Positions 8,669-17,718 of a DNA stretch of 64,000 bases are shown one piece after another; within the stretch, counting starts at the first letter, position 1; each line of letters opens with the position of its first letter. The stretch covers positions 4,262,501-4,326,500 of the forward strand of contig NZ_CP012184.1 of NCBI RefSeq assembly GCF_001420995.1, in the 5' to 3' direction. A program made the translations under genes and the position numbers. This DNA comes from Pseudonocardia sp. EC080619-01. GTDB lineage: Bacteria; Actinomycetota; Actinomycetes; Mycobacteriales; Pseudonocardiaceae. A model generated the notes under the pieces. That model saw only the letters and a program-made list of their open reading frames with translations, was not told the origin of the DNA and ran no database searches.

Positions 8669-9852
8669 CGCGGGCCGCCCGCGAGCTCGGCACGGACCGC
8701 GTCGCCGTGCTGGTCGAGCACCGGGGCGGCGGCGTGCCCGGAGGGGGAGGTCTCGTCGCCGTCCGGTCCGAAGAACCGCAGCGGCGGGCCGGGCACGGTC
8801 AGTGCCCCCAGCGACGCGTGCTCGACCTCCATCAGCAGGCCCTGGCTGCGGGTCTGCTCCCAGGCGTAGACCTCGTCGATCGAGCGGATCCGCCCGGCCG
8901 GGACACCGGCCCTGGCCAGCCGGGCGAGCGTCGCGTCCGCGGTGTCGCCGGCGAACGCGTCCTCGACGGTCGTCCGCACCAGGTCGGGGTGCCCGACCCG
9001 CTCGGGGTTGGTGCGCATGCCCTCCGCGTCGGGATCGAGACCGAACTCCGCGCACAGCCGGTGCCACAGACCCTCCGACCCGCAGGACAGCTGCACGGCG
9101 CCCTCGCCGCAGCGGAACATCCCGTACGGCGAGATCGACGGGTGATGGTTGCCGCGGGCCTGCCCGGCGGTCCCGGCGACCGTCCAGGCGGTGCCCTGGA
9201 ACCCGTGCACCCCGACGACGGCCGACAGCAGCGAGGAGCGCACGACCTGCCCGGCGCCGGTGGACTCCCGTTCGTGCAGCGCCGCGAGCACCCCGTACGC
9301 GCCGTACATGCCGGCGAGGATGTCGGCGATCGGGACGCCGACGCGCTGCGGGTCGTCCGGGCCGGAGCCGGTGACCGACATGAGCCCGGCCTCGCCCTGC
9401 GCGATCTGGTCGTAGCCGGAGCGGTGTGCCTCCGGCCCGTCGTGACCGAACCCGGTGATCGACAGGACGACGAGGCGCGGGTTGAGCGCGAACAGCTCGT
9501 CGGTGCCGAAGCCCAGCCGGTCGAGGACGCCGACCCGGAAGTTCTCGACCAGCACGTCGGCGCGGCGGACCAGCTCGCGCAGGGCGGTGCGGCCGTCGTC
9601 GGACTTGAGGTCGAGCGCGACGGACTCCTTGTTCCGGTTCGCCGACAGGAAGTAGGTCGACTCCCGGACGCCCTCGTCGCCGACGAACGGCGGCCCCCAG
9701 CCACGGGTGTCGTCCCCGGCGACCGGGTTCTCGATCTTGATCACCCGGGCGCCGAGGTCGCCGAGCATCATCGTGGCGTGCGGTCCGGCGAGTGCCCGGC
9801 TGAGGTCGACGACCAGGACGTCGTGCAGCGGGCCGGTGGCGGGGCGGGCCAT
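8665..9852 (-). CDS. CaiB/BaiF family (type III) CoA-transferase
   Basis: A full-length 395-residue type III CoA-transferase. The N-terminal signature LVVDLSRALAGPHATMML is present, and the conserved catalytic Asp is at about residue 148 in SGYDQIAQGEAGLMSVTG. GMYGAYGVLAALHER follows. Family members move CoA between carboxylic acids such as carnitine, oxalate/formate or succinate with a second acid. Lying between a dicarboxylate carrier gene and a carboxyltransferase-like gene in one transcript, it probably activates the imported acid. Confidence 0.9.
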   Translation of the reverse strand: MARPATGPLHDVLVVDLSRALAGPHATMMLGDLGARVIKIENPVAGDDTRGWGPPFVGDEGVRESTYFLSANRNKESVALDLKSDDGRTALRELVRRADVLVENFRVGVLDRLGFGTDELFALNPRLVVLSITGFGHDGPEAHRSGYDQIAQGEAGLMSVTGSGPDDPQRVGVPIADILAGMYGAYGVLAALHERESTGAGQVVRSSLLSAVVGVHGFQGTAWTVAGTAGQARGNHHPSISPYGMFRCGEGAVQLSCGSEGLWHRLCAEFGLDPDAEGMRTNPERVGHPDLVRTTVEDAFAGDTADATLARLARAGVPAGRIRSIDEVYAWEQTRSQGLLMEVEHASLGALTVPGPPLRFFGPDGDETSPSGHAAAPVLDQHGDAVRAELAGGPR

Positions 9853-9881
9853 GGGGGCTCCTTCCGAGGGGGACGGCGGGT

Positions 9882-11246
9882 TCAGGCGGTGGGCAGGACG
9901 AGCAGCGCCCAGCTGACGAGCGGGGCGAGCACGACGAGGGACATCCCCCAGGTCATGAGTCCGCGGAAGACCGCGTCACGGCGGTCCTCCGCGGAGTTGG
10001 CGACGACGAGCGCGCCGTTGGTGGAGAACGGGCTGGAGTCGACGACCGACGACGAGATCGCCAGCGCCGCGATCAGCCCGGTCGCCGACACCTGACCGGC
10101 GGCCAGGAACGGCACGGCCAGCGGGATGAGCGCCCCGAGGATGCCGGTGGTGGAGGCGAACGCCGACACGACGGCGCCGATGAGACAGATCAGCAGCGCG
10201 GCGAGCAGCGGGGCGCCGATCCCGGCGACGCCGGCGCCGAGCCGGTCGATCGTGCCGGTGCGCTCCAGCAACGCGACGTAGGTGACGATCCCGCCGATCA
10301 GCAGGACGGTGCTCCAGCTGACCTCGTGCACGGCCCCCGCGCTGGTCCGCGGGAAGGCGAGGGTGAGCAGCACCGCGACGGTCACCGCCACGAACCCGAC
10401 GTCCAGGTCGAGCACCAGCGAGCCGAGGATCAGCCCGAGCAGCCCGGTCAGGGTGGCGACGCCCTCGCGGCCCAGCCGCGGCGCGGTGTCGGCGGCCGGC
10501 TCGGTGGTGGCGGTCGCGGCCGCGGCGCGGGTCGGCCCGCTCCCGGCGAGTGCGTGCGGCGGGACCGGCCGGTGGGTGGCGGCCCGGGACGCGGAGACGG
10601 CCTCGCCGCCGAGCTCGTCGAGGTCGGCGCTGCCGGCGCCGCGGGCCAGCCGCAGGCCGCCGAGGACCAGGAAGGCCAGCACGCCGAGCACGGCGTTGAA
10701 CCCGAACGTCGCGAGGAAGAGCACGGTCGGGTCGGCGGCGATCCCGTTGCGGGCGACGACGCCGTTGACGATCCCGCCGAAGATCCCGATCGGCGAGAAG
10801 CTCCCGGCCGAGGCGCCCTGCACGACCATGACGCCCATCAGCATCGGCGAGATCCGGTGCCGGTGCGCGAACCCGAGCGCGACCGGCGCGATGATCGCGA
10901 CGGCGGCCGGTGACGCGGCGCCCGCGGCGGTGACGGCCGCGCAGACGACGAACATCACCCAGGGGATCAGCGCGGTGCGGCCGCCGACCAGTCGGACCGC
11001 GCGGGCGACCAGCCAGTCGACGGTGCCGTTCCGTTTCGCGATCGCGAACAGGTAGGTGACACCGACCAGGATCACGAACAGGTCCCCGGGGAACCCGGCG
11101 AGCAGCTCGTCGGTGGACTCGCCGACGACGAACGTGCCGACGACGAACGCGGCGACCAGGGCGACCGCGCCCATGTTGACCGGTCGCAGGGTGGCGACCA
11201 GGAAGACGCCCACGAGGACGAGCAGGGCGACGAGATCCGGTGGCAT
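9882..11246 (-). CDS. SLC13/MatC-like dicarboxylate carrier
   Basis: A 454-residue membrane protein with two sets of hydrophobic segments separated by a hydrophilic loop at about residues 200-260. Its N-terminal part, RPVNMGAVALVAAFVVGTFV then GVTYLFAIAKRNGT, matches the MatC_N dicarboxylate carrier domain. The two Ser/Thr-rich re-entrant motifs of ion transporters appear as GSFSPIGIFGGI and DSSPFSTNGAL. It is predicted to import a small dicarboxylate such as malonate. It is the first gene of the operon; the ATG at 11244-11246 is preceded by GGAGGT. Confidence 0.85.
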   Translation of the reverse strand: MPPDLVALLVLVGVFLVATLRPVNMGAVALVAAFVVGTFVVGESTDELLAGFPGDLFVILVGVTYLFAIAKRNGTVDWLVARAVRLVGGRTALIPWVMFVVCAAVTAAGAASPAAVAIIAPVALGFAHRHRISPMLMGVMVVQGASAGSFSPIGIFGGIVNGVVARNGIAADPTVLFLATFGFNAVLGVLAFLVLGGLRLARGAGSADLDELGGEAVSASRAATHRPVPPHALAGSGPTRAAAATATTEPAADTAPRLGREGVATLTGLLGLILGSLVLDLDVGFVAVTVAVLLTLAFPRTSAGAVHEVSWSTVLLIGGIVTYVALLERTGTIDRLGAGVAGIGAPLLAALLICLIGAVVSAFASTTGILGALIPLAVPFLAAGQVSATGLIAALAISSSVVDSSPFSTNGALVVANSAEDRRDAVFRGLMTWGMSLVVLAPLVSWALLVLPTA

Positions 11247-11322
11247 CGCAGGAACCTCCAGGTCGGCGGTGACCTCGGCGGGATGTGGTGGACGGAGCGG
11301 ACGGCCAGGTGGCGCAGGAGAG

Positions 11323-11364
11323 CAGTGGAACAGTGGAGCAGTGGACTGGCCACTGGCCCAGTGG
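11323..11364. promoter_or_regulatory. CAGTGG repeat cluster, candidate GntR operator
   Basis: CAGTGG occurs at 11323, 11331 and 11339 (exactly 8 bp apart) and again at 11359. An inverted copy CCACTG lies at 11350-11355, so 11339-11355 is CAGTGG-N5-CCACTG. The cluster lies in the 166-bp gap between the carrier operon and the divergent GntR gene, a usual place for operators of this family. Confidence 0.55.
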
Positions 11365-11412
11365 ACTATCCACCTCCGGTAGGGTGCTGTCAACCACGAA
11401 CGGAGGTGGCCC

Positions 11413-12120
11413 GTGATCCGGGAGTCCGCACGGTCACTGCAGCCGCTGGCCCGCCCGCGCCTGTACGAGCAGCTCGTCGAGCGGCTCCTCGACCACATGA
11501 CCGAGCAGGGGCTCGGCCCCGGCGACCGGCTCCCGGCCGAGCGCGAGCTGGCCGGGCTGCTCGGGGTGTCGCGGGCGTCGGTGGTGCAGGCACTCGTCGC
11601 GCTGGAGGTCCAGGGCGTGATCGACGTCCGGCACGGCGACGGCGCGGTGATCCGCGAGGTGCCCGCCGACCGGCAGGTGCTGCACGCGCTGCGGGCCCGC
11701 TGGCACCGGCTGCGCGAGGTGATCGAGGCGCGTCAGGCGCTCGAGGTGCGGATCGCGGCGCTCGCCGCCCGGCGCCGCACCGACGCCGACCTCGCCCGGA
11801 TCGACGAGGCGGTGGCGGCGATGGCCGCCGACGTCGACGGCGGCGGGCGCGGCGTGCGCGGTGACGAGCAGTTCCACGCCGCGGTCACGACGGCGGCGCA
11901 CTCCGGGCTGCTCGGCACGCTGATGGGCGAGATCTCCGAGCTGATCCGCGAGTCGCGGATCGAGTCGCTCAGCCAGCCCGGCCGCCCGGCCGAGTCGCTC
12001 GCCGCGCACCGGCTGGTGGTCGAGGCGATCCGCGCGCAGGACGCCGACGCCGCGGCCCGGACGATGGCCGAGCACATCGACGCCGTCTCCGACGTGGCGC
12101 TGCTGCAGGACCCGGACTGA
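11413..12120 (+). CDS. GntR/FadR-family transcriptional regulator
   Basis: A 235-residue regulator. Its N-terminal winged helix carries the GntR signature (LGPGDRLPAERELAGLLGVS, then RASVVQALVALEVQG). The C-terminal FCD ligand-binding domain spans about residues 85-225 and includes EARQALEVRIAALAA and the histidine-bearing DEQFHAAV and AAHRLVVEAIRA, whose His residues usually bind a metal and carboxylate effector. The GTG start at 11413 has a GGAGGT Shine-Dalgarno. It is divergent from the carrier/CoA-transferase operon and probably controls it in response to the imported acid or its CoA ester. Confidence 0.92.
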   Translation: MIRESARSLQPLARPRLYEQLVERLLDHMTEQGLGPGDRLPAERELAGLLGVSRASVVQALVALEVQGVIDVRHGDGAVIREVPADRQVLHALRARWHRLREVIEARQALEVRIAALAARRRTDADLARIDEAVAAMAADVDGGGRGVRGDEQFHAAVTTAAHSGLLGTLMGEISELIRESRIESLSQPGRPAESLAAHRLVVEAIRAQDADAAARTMAEHIDAVSDVALLQDPD

Positions 12121-12135
12121 CCCGGGCCGGGTCGC

Positions 12136-12801
12136 TCAGACCCGGAACCCCAGCGCGGACCGCTCGCCGCGGCGGAGCGCGGCCACGTGCTCGTCGACGG
12201 TGGTCAGCCCGTGCAGCTCCTCGCCGCGGCGCATCGCCGCGACCAGCGCCGTCTCCGCCCGCTCGATCTCCTCGGCGGTGTCCACGATCCCCACGAGCCG
12301 GTCGGGCGGGGCGACGAGCAGGCCGTCGTCGTCGCCGCAGACGACGTCGCCGGGGGCCACGACGATCCCGCCGAACGCGACCGGCTCGTCGACGGTGCCC
12401 GGGTCCTGCACCGACCCGGACGCCGGGCAGGTCCCGCGGGCGAACACCGGCAGACCGATCGCGCGCAGGCCGCGGACGTCGCGCACCAGCCCGTCGACGA
12501 CGATCCCGGCCAGCCCGCGCCGCCGCGCCTCGGTGGCGAACAGCTCGCCGGCCACCGCGCGGGTGCCGCCGGCCCCGGCGACGACCAGCACCGATCCCTC
12601 GGCGGCGGCCCGCAGTGCGGCGAACATCGGCAGGTGGTCGTCCACGCAGCTCACGGTGACGGCCGGGCCGGCCAGGGAGGTCCCGGGCAGGAGGGCGTGG
12701 ATCGCCGGGTCCACCACGGGCAGCGACTTGTCGGCGTCGCACAGCGAGGACACCTGCAGCGCGCGGAGCCGGTCCAGGAGCTCGGTCATGATCGCCATCA
12801 T
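12136..12801 (-). CDS. RraA-like / HMG-CHA aldolase family protein
   Basis: A 221-residue protein of the RraA/4-hydroxy-4-methyl-2-oxoglutarate aldolase superfamily. Diagnostic elements are SSLCDADKSLPV near residue 20, GSVLVVAGAGGTRAVAGEL with the glycine-rich phosphate loop, and IVVDGLVRDVRGL with the conserved Arg-Asp. PGDVVCGDDDGLLVAP follows. Members cleave hydroxy-oxo-dicarboxylates or decarboxylate oxaloacetate with a divalent metal; others inhibit RNase E. The catabolic context favours an enzyme. It is the last gene of the MHS-ligase operon and converges on the GntR gene. Confidence 0.83.
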   Translation of the reverse strand: MMAIMTELLDRLRALQVSSLCDADKSLPVVDPAIHALLPGTSLAGPAVTVSCVDDHLPMFAALRAAAEGSVLVVAGAGGTRAVAGELFATEARRRGLAGIVVDGLVRDVRGLRAIGLPVFARGTCPASGSVQDPGTVDEPVAFGGIVVAPGDVVCGDDDGLLVAPPDRLVGIVDTAEEIERAETALVAAMRRGEELHGLTTVDEHVAALRRGERSALGFRV

Positions 12802-12808
12802 CGCGCAC

Positions 12809-14272
12809 CTACCCCGCGAGCGGGCTCCTGCGCGCCGCGGCGAGCTCCGAGCGGCGGACCTTCCCGGCGTCGTCGCGCAGCGGATGGTCGACGAGCTCGT
12901 ACCCGCGCGGGTTCTTGGCGCGGCCGAGCCGCTGCGCGCAGTGCTCCCGCAGCCGGTCCTCCAGGCCGGGACGGGCCCCGGCCGCAGGCTGGACGATCGC
13001 GTGCACGATCCGGCCGTAGTCGTCGTCGGGCAGCCCGACGACGACGGCGTCCCGCACGTCCGGGTGCGCGACGAGCGCCGCCTCCACCTCGGCCGGGTAC
13101 ACGTTGGCGCCCCCGACGAGGATCATGTCCGAGCGCCGGTCGGCGAGGTACAGGTAGCCGTCGGCGTCGAGGGCCCCCATGTCGCCCAGCGACTCCCAGC
13201 CGTCCCGCTCGCGCGGGGTCGCACCGAGGTAGTGGTACGTCGGCGTCCCGCCGGAGCGCATCCAGATCTCGCCCGTCGCGCCGGGGCCGAGCTCGCGGCC
13301 GTCGTCGTCGCAGACCTTCATCTCGCCACGGGTGACCCGCCCGACGGAGCCGGGGTGCGCCAGCCACTCGCGGCCGTCGATCAGGGTGCCGGCCTGGGAC
13401 TCGGTGCCGGAGTAGAGCTCGATCACGGTCTCCGGGCCGACCCGCTCCAGCCAACCGCGCTTGACCTCCGGCGGGCAGGGCGCGCCCACGTGCAGCACGG
13501 TGCGCAGGCTGCCGAGGTCGGCGTCGTCCCAGTGCTCCGGCGGCAGGCGCAGCATCCGGCCCATCATCGTCGGGACGACGTAGAGCCAGGTCACGCCGTG
13601 CTCGCCGACCAGCTCCAGGGTGCGGGCCGCGTCGAACCGCTGCATCAGCACGACGTGGTGGCCCTGCAGCAACGCCATCAGCGCGAACATGTAGGGCGCG
13701 TTGTGGTGCAGCGGCGCGGTGCAGAGCATGACGCCGTCGCGGTCGATCCGCAGCCCGTCGACCCGGGCCAGCGCCTGCTCGACGCAAGCTGCCTGACCGG
13801 CGACGATCAGCTTCGGCCGCCCGGTCGAGCCGCCCGAGGTCGGCGCCTTCCAGGACGGCCCGACGACGTCGGGCAGCGGGCCGTCGTCGTGGCCGTCGCC
13901 GGTGATCCCGGACGCCGCGTCGACGACGAGCGCGGGCCGCCCGACCGCGAGCACCGCGTCGCGCTCGGCGTCGGGCAGCGCCGCGGACAGCGGCTGGGGC
14001 ACCGCGCCGAGCTTCCACGCCGCGACCGAGCACTCCAGGTGCCGCACGGTGTTCGGCAGCGCGATCGACACCAGGTCGCCGCGGGTGACGCCGCGCTCGG
14101 CGAAGGCGCGGGCCAGCCGGTTCGTGCGGGCGTCGAACTCCGACCGGGTCAGCACCGTGTCGCCGTCGGAGGCCAGCGGCGCGTCCGGCGCGGCGGCGAC
14201 GAGCTCGCGCAGCCGGGCGGCCAGCGGCGTCGACCCGGCGGCGATCACGGGTTCGGGGAACAGCGGTGTCAC
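12809..14272 (-). CDS. Acyl-CoA synthetase (AMP-dependent ligase)
   Basis: A 487-residue ANL-superfamily enzyme that activates a carboxylic acid through an acyl-adenylate. The P-loop TSGGSTGRPKL, the YSGTES motif, ESLGDMGALDADG, and DRRSDMILVGGANVYPAEVE all appear in order. The C-terminal Lys in DDAGKVRRSEL is the catalytic residue for adenylation. AAVALPN-like and PLHHNAPYMFAL regions suggest a cyclohexanecarboxylate/fatty-acid-type acceptor pocket, but the substrate is not defined. Its GTG start overlaps the MHS gene's TGA (GTGA). Confidence 0.92.
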   Translation of the reverse strand: MTPLFPEPVIAAGSTPLAARLRELVAAAPDAPLASDGDTVLTRSEFDARTNRLARAFAERGVTRGDLVSIALPNTVRHLECSVAAWKLGAVPQPLSAALPDAERDAVLAVGRPALVVDAASGITGDGHDDGPLPDVVGPSWKAPTSGGSTGRPKLIVAGQAACVEQALARVDGLRIDRDGVMLCTAPLHHNAPYMFALMALLQGHHVVLMQRFDAARTLELVGEHGVTWLYVVPTMMGRMLRLPPEHWDDADLGSLRTVLHVGAPCPPEVKRGWLERVGPETVIELYSGTESQAGTLIDGREWLAHPGSVGRVTRGEMKVCDDDGRELGPGATGEIWMRSGGTPTYHYLGATPRERDGWESLGDMGALDADGYLYLADRRSDMILVGGANVYPAEVEAALVAHPDVRDAVVVGLPDDDYGRIVHAIVQPAAGARPGLEDRLREHCAQRLGRAKNPRGYELVDHPLRDDAGKVRRSELAAARRSPLAG

Positions 14273-15585
14273 GACGTCCTCTCCGTGGTGGTGGTGACGC
14301 CCGCGGGCACCTCGTCCGGGACCGGCCCGCGGGCCAGCACGAAGCGCGCGGCGAACAGCGAGACCAGCACGATGACCAGCGAGTAGACGACGACCGGCAC
14401 GATCGACCCGGTCACGGCGAGCAGCGACTGCCCGATCAGCGGTGCGGTCCCGCCGAACAGCGTCCCGGCGAGCGCGTAGGACAGCGAGATCGCGGTGTAG
14501 CGCATCCGCGCCGGGAACGCCTCGGCCAGCATCCCGGCCAGGATCGCGTAGTACATGGTGTGCGGCAGGGTCGCGAGGGCCATGCCGAGCGCGGCGAGCG
14601 CGAAGTTCCCGGTGGAGATCAGCGCGAACATCAGCGGGAACAGCGGGAGCTCGATCAGCAGCAGCACGGTCACGACCTTGCGCGGGTTCCACCAGGTCGC
14701 CATGAACGCACCGAGCGGCTGCGTGCAGAACTGCACGAACGAGCTGATCAGCACGACGTTGAGGAACACCTGACGGTCGAACCCGAGGTCGTTGACGGCC
14801 CACGCCAGCGCGAACGTGTTCTTGAAGTAGGCGGCCGCGGCGACCAGCGCGCACGCCCCGACGGCGACGACGACCATCCCGGCCCGCTCCCGGAACAGGT
14901 CGGCGAGCGGGAACCGCGACGTCCGCCCGGTGGAGCGCAGCGCGACGAGCTCCGGGCTCTCCTCGATCCGCAGCCGGATCACCAGCCCGACGACGACCAG
15001 CGCCGCCGACACCAGGAACGGCACCCGCCAGCCCCAGGACAGGAACGCCTCCTCCGGCAGCATCGCGGCCAGCGCGAACGACCCGGTGGCGAGCATCTGC
15101 CCGGCCGGGCTGCCCTGCTGGGCGAACGCGCCGTAGAGGATCCGTTTGCCCTTCGACGCGTGCTCCGAGGCGATCAGCACCGCCCCGCCCCACTCGCCGC
15201 CGACGGCGAGGCCCTGCACCAGCCGGGCCACGACGAGCAGCACCGGCGCCATCACTCCGATCGAGGCGTAGGTCGGGAGCAGGCCGATCGCGAGGGTCGA
15301 GACGCCCATCAGCAGCAGTGTCGCCACCAGCGCGTTCTTGCGGCCGAGCCGGTCACCGAGGTGGCCGAAGACGATCCCGCCGATCGGCCGCGCGAGGAAG
15401 CCGACCCAGAACGTCGCGAACGACGCCAGCACCCCGGCGGCCGGCGAGGCGTTCGGGAAGAACAGCGGTCCGAGCACCAGCGCCGCGGCGGTGCCGTAGA
15501 TGTAGAAGTCGTACCACTCGATGGTCGTACCGACGAACGAGGCGATCCCCGCCTTCCGGCGCATGGCCGGTGTGCTCGTGCTCAT
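14269..15585 (-). CDS. MHS-family MFS transporter (metabolite:H+ symporter)
   Basis: A 438-residue twelve-segment transporter. The N-terminus FVGTTIEWYDFYIYGTAAAL is the hallmark of the metabolite:H+ symporter family (shikimate, alpha-ketoglutarate, proline/betaine carriers). The intracellular loop GHLGDRLGRKNAL and RLVQGLAVGGEWGGAVL are also conserved. It probably imports an organic acid that the adjoining ligase converts to a CoA ester. It is the first gene of the operon, preceded by GGGGGCA 8 nt before the ATG, and divergent from the LysR gene. Confidence 0.92.
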   Translation of the reverse strand: MSTSTPAMRRKAGIASFVGTTIEWYDFYIYGTAAALVLGPLFFPNASPAAGVLASFATFWVGFLARPIGGIVFGHLGDRLGRKNALVATLLLMGVSTLAIGLLPTYASIGVMAPVLLVVARLVQGLAVGGEWGGAVLIASEHASKGKRILYGAFAQQGSPAGQMLATGSFALAAMLPEEAFLSWGWRVPFLVSAALVVVGLVIRLRIEESPELVALRSTGRTSRFPLADLFRERAGMVVVAVGACALVAAAAYFKNTFALAWAVNDLGFDRQVFLNVVLISSFVQFCTQPLGAFMATWWNPRKVVTVLLLIELPLFPLMFALISTGNFALAALGMALATLPHTMYYAILAGMLAEAFPARMRYTAISLSYALAGTLFGGTAPLIGQSLLAVTGSIVPVVVYSLVIVLVSLFAARFVLARGPVPDEVPAGVTTTTERTS

Positions 15586-15737
15586 CGCGTGCCCCCTTGC
15601 ACTGGGATGCTGCACCCTGGGCCGGTGCCGCGGGCCACACCGGCCGCGATCACCGCGACGCAACCGTAGAACGTCATTCGGTCGTCGTCGGGACTTTCTG
15701 GGTTCCCATTCTGTCGTCGGACCGACATGGTGTACCG

Positions 15738-16616
15738 ATGGAGCTGCGCCAGCTGGAGTCGTTCGTGGTGGTCGCCGAGGAGCTGCACTTCGGCCGGGCC
15801 GCCGCCCGGCTGCAGGTGTCCGGGCCACCGCTGTCCCAGCAGATCCGCCGCCTGGAACGCGAGGTCGGTACGGCGCTGTTCGACCGGCACACCCGGGCCG
15901 TCGCGCTCACCCCCGCGGGCGAGGCGTTCCTCCCGCTCGCGCGCCGCGCCATCGCCGCCGCGGGGGAGGCCGTGACCGCGGCCCGGCAGGCCGCCGACGG
16001 CGGCACCGGCACGGTGCGGCTCGGGTTCGCCGGGCCCAGCTCCAACCGGTGGCTGTACGCGACCGCCCGCCGGTTCCGCGAGCGTCACCCGCTCGCCCGG
16101 CTGGCGCTGTCCACCGGCCGGTTCTCCGGGGAGCTGGCCGAAGACCTGCGCGCCGACCGGATCGACGCCGCACTGATCCGCACCCCCGTGGACGACGAGG
16201 GCCTCGTCGTCCACGAGCTGGCCCGCCAGCGGCTGATGGCGGCACTGCCCGACGAGCATCCGCTGGCCGGGCGGGACGTGCTGGACCTCGCCGAGCTGGC
16301 CCACGAGCGGTTCGTCGCCTACCCGTCGGCGCGGATGGCGCTGATGCGCACCGCCGTCGACGCGGCCTGCCTGCGGGCCGGGTTCATGCCCCGGATCGAG
16401 CAGGAGGCGCCGGAGACGCACACCCTGCTGTCGCTGGTCGGCGCCGGCGTGGGCGTGGGTCTCGCCCTCGACGCCACCGCCGACCTGCGCACGCCCGGGG
16501 TGGTGCTGGTCGAGCTGGCGGACCCGCCGCTGGTGGCGCTGGCGCTGGCGTGGAAGCGGGAGGGGTCGAACCCGGTGCTCCCGGCGCTGCTCGACGCGGC
16601 GGGAGTTCGTGCATGA
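15738..16616 (+). CDS. LysR-family transcriptional regulator
   Basis: A 292-residue LTTR. The N-terminal winged helix reads MELRQLESFVVVAEELHFGR, then AAARLQVSGPPLSQQIRRLE, followed by the linker helix and the periplasmic-binding-like effector domain from about residue 90. Divergent position relative to the MHS-ligase-RraA operon suggests it activates that operon when the substrate is present. The 152-bp gap contains two related elements, GTCGTCGTCGGGA near 15683 and TCTGTCGTCGGACCGA near 15712, which may be its binding sites. Confidence 0.93.
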   Translation: MELRQLESFVVVAEELHFGRAAARLQVSGPPLSQQIRRLEREVGTALFDRHTRAVALTPAGEAFLPLARRAIAAAGEAVTAARQAADGGTGTVRLGFAGPSSNRWLYATARRFRERHPLARLALSTGRFSGELAEDLRADRIDAALIRTPVDDEGLVVHELARQRLMAALPDEHPLAGRDVLDLAELAHERFVAYPSARMALMRTAVDAACLRAGFMPRIEQEAPETHTLLSLVGAGVGVGLALDATADLRTPGVVLVELADPPLVALALAWKREGSNPVLPALLDAAGVRA

Positions 16617-16623
16617 TCGGCAC

Positions 16624-17379
16624 ATGACCGACCTGACCGGACTGCACGCCGTCGTCACCGGAGGGAACGGGGGCATCGGCCTGGCGCTGGCCACCGGTAT
16701 CGCGCGGGCCGGCGGATCCATCACGATCTGGGCCCGGGACACCGCGAAGTCGGCGGCGGCCGTCGACGGATTGCAGGGGATCGGCGCGATCGCCCGCGCC
16801 GTCACCTGCGACGTCGCCGACGAAGCGTCGGTCGGGCGGGCGATGGCGGAGACGGTGGAGCGCGGCGGGCCGCTCGGCTGCGTCGTCGCGAACGCCGGGA
16901 CCACCGACGCGCGGCCGATCACCGACACCACGCTGGAGGACTGGCGCCGGGTCACCGCGACCAACCTGGACGGCGCGTTCCTCACCTGCCGTGAGGGTGC
17001 CCGGCGGTTCGTCGAACAGGGCACCGGCGGCTCGATGATCCTGGTGTCGTCCATGGTGTCCCGCTACGGCGCCCGCGGCCAGGCCGCCTACGCCGCCAGC
17101 AAGACCGGCATGCTCGGGCTCTCCCGCACGCTCGCCGTCGAGCTGGCGCGGCACCGGGTGCGGGTTAACGCCGTCGTCCCGGGCTGGACGCGGACCGCGC
17201 TGGCCGCCCCCGCCCACGACGACGACCGGTTCCGCGCCGCCACCACCGCGCGGACGCCGGTGCGGCGCTGGGCCGAGCCGGACGAGTTCGAGCGCGTGGG
17301 CGCCTACCTCGCCGACCCGGCCCAGACCTTCCACACCGGCGACGAGATGGTCGTCGACGGCGGCTACTCGGTGTTCTGA
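16624..17379 (+). CDS. Short-chain dehydrogenase/reductase
   Basis: A 251-residue classical SDR using NAD(P)(H). The cofactor motif is VVTGGNGGIGLALA, then CDVADE, VANAGTTD and the catalytic Ser-Tyr-Lys in SSMVSRYG...QAAYAASKTGM. It ends with GDEMVVDGGYSVF, the usual SDR C-terminus. An upstream in-frame GTG at 16609 would overlap the LysR stop; ATG 16624 fits the family length better. It lies 7 bp after the LysR gene and is probably co-transcribed, so it may act on an intermediate of the neighbouring acid pathway. Confidence 0.9.
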   Translation: MTDLTGLHAVVTGGNGGIGLALATGIARAGGSITIWARDTAKSAAAVDGLQGIGAIARAVTCDVADEASVGRAMAETVERGGPLGCVVANAGTTDARPITDTTLEDWRRVTATNLDGAFLTCREGARRFVEQGTGGSMILVSSMVSRYGARGQAAYAASKTGMLGLSRTLAVELARHRVRVNAVVPGWTRTALAAPAHDDDRFRAATTARTPVRRWAEPDEFERVGAYLADPAQTFHTGDEMVVDGGYSVF

Positions 17380-17718
17380 GCCCGGCCGGCCCGACACGCC
17401 GGACGTCGCGACACGCCGGTCACCACATCACCCCGCCGGGTGGTGCGCTCCGCGCCCCGGAGCGCCGGAACGGTGACCCTGGGCGATCGGGGGCTGCGGC
17501 ACCGAGACGCACCGTGTCGGGTGTCCTGGGAAACGCGGTCCGTGGCGACTCACACCCACTCTTTCGGTGTCACCGACCCACTCATCACTCGACCGGGTCG
17601 CAGCCGTATCTCCGGCTGCGACCGGCTGCCTACCGTCCGCAATGTCGTGACGCACAGGCGTCCCGATGGTGCTCACACGGCACGTCCGTCCCACCGGACA
17701 CGATCGGGGAGAAAGATC
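17380..17718. other. Intergenic region upstream of a secreted-protein gene
   Basis: No gene is supported in these 339 bp. An 11-bp direct repeat, CGACACGCCGG, occurs at 17392-17402 and 17409-17419 just after the SDR gene. The remainder is probably the promoter and a long leader for the small secreted protein. Confidence 0.5.
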
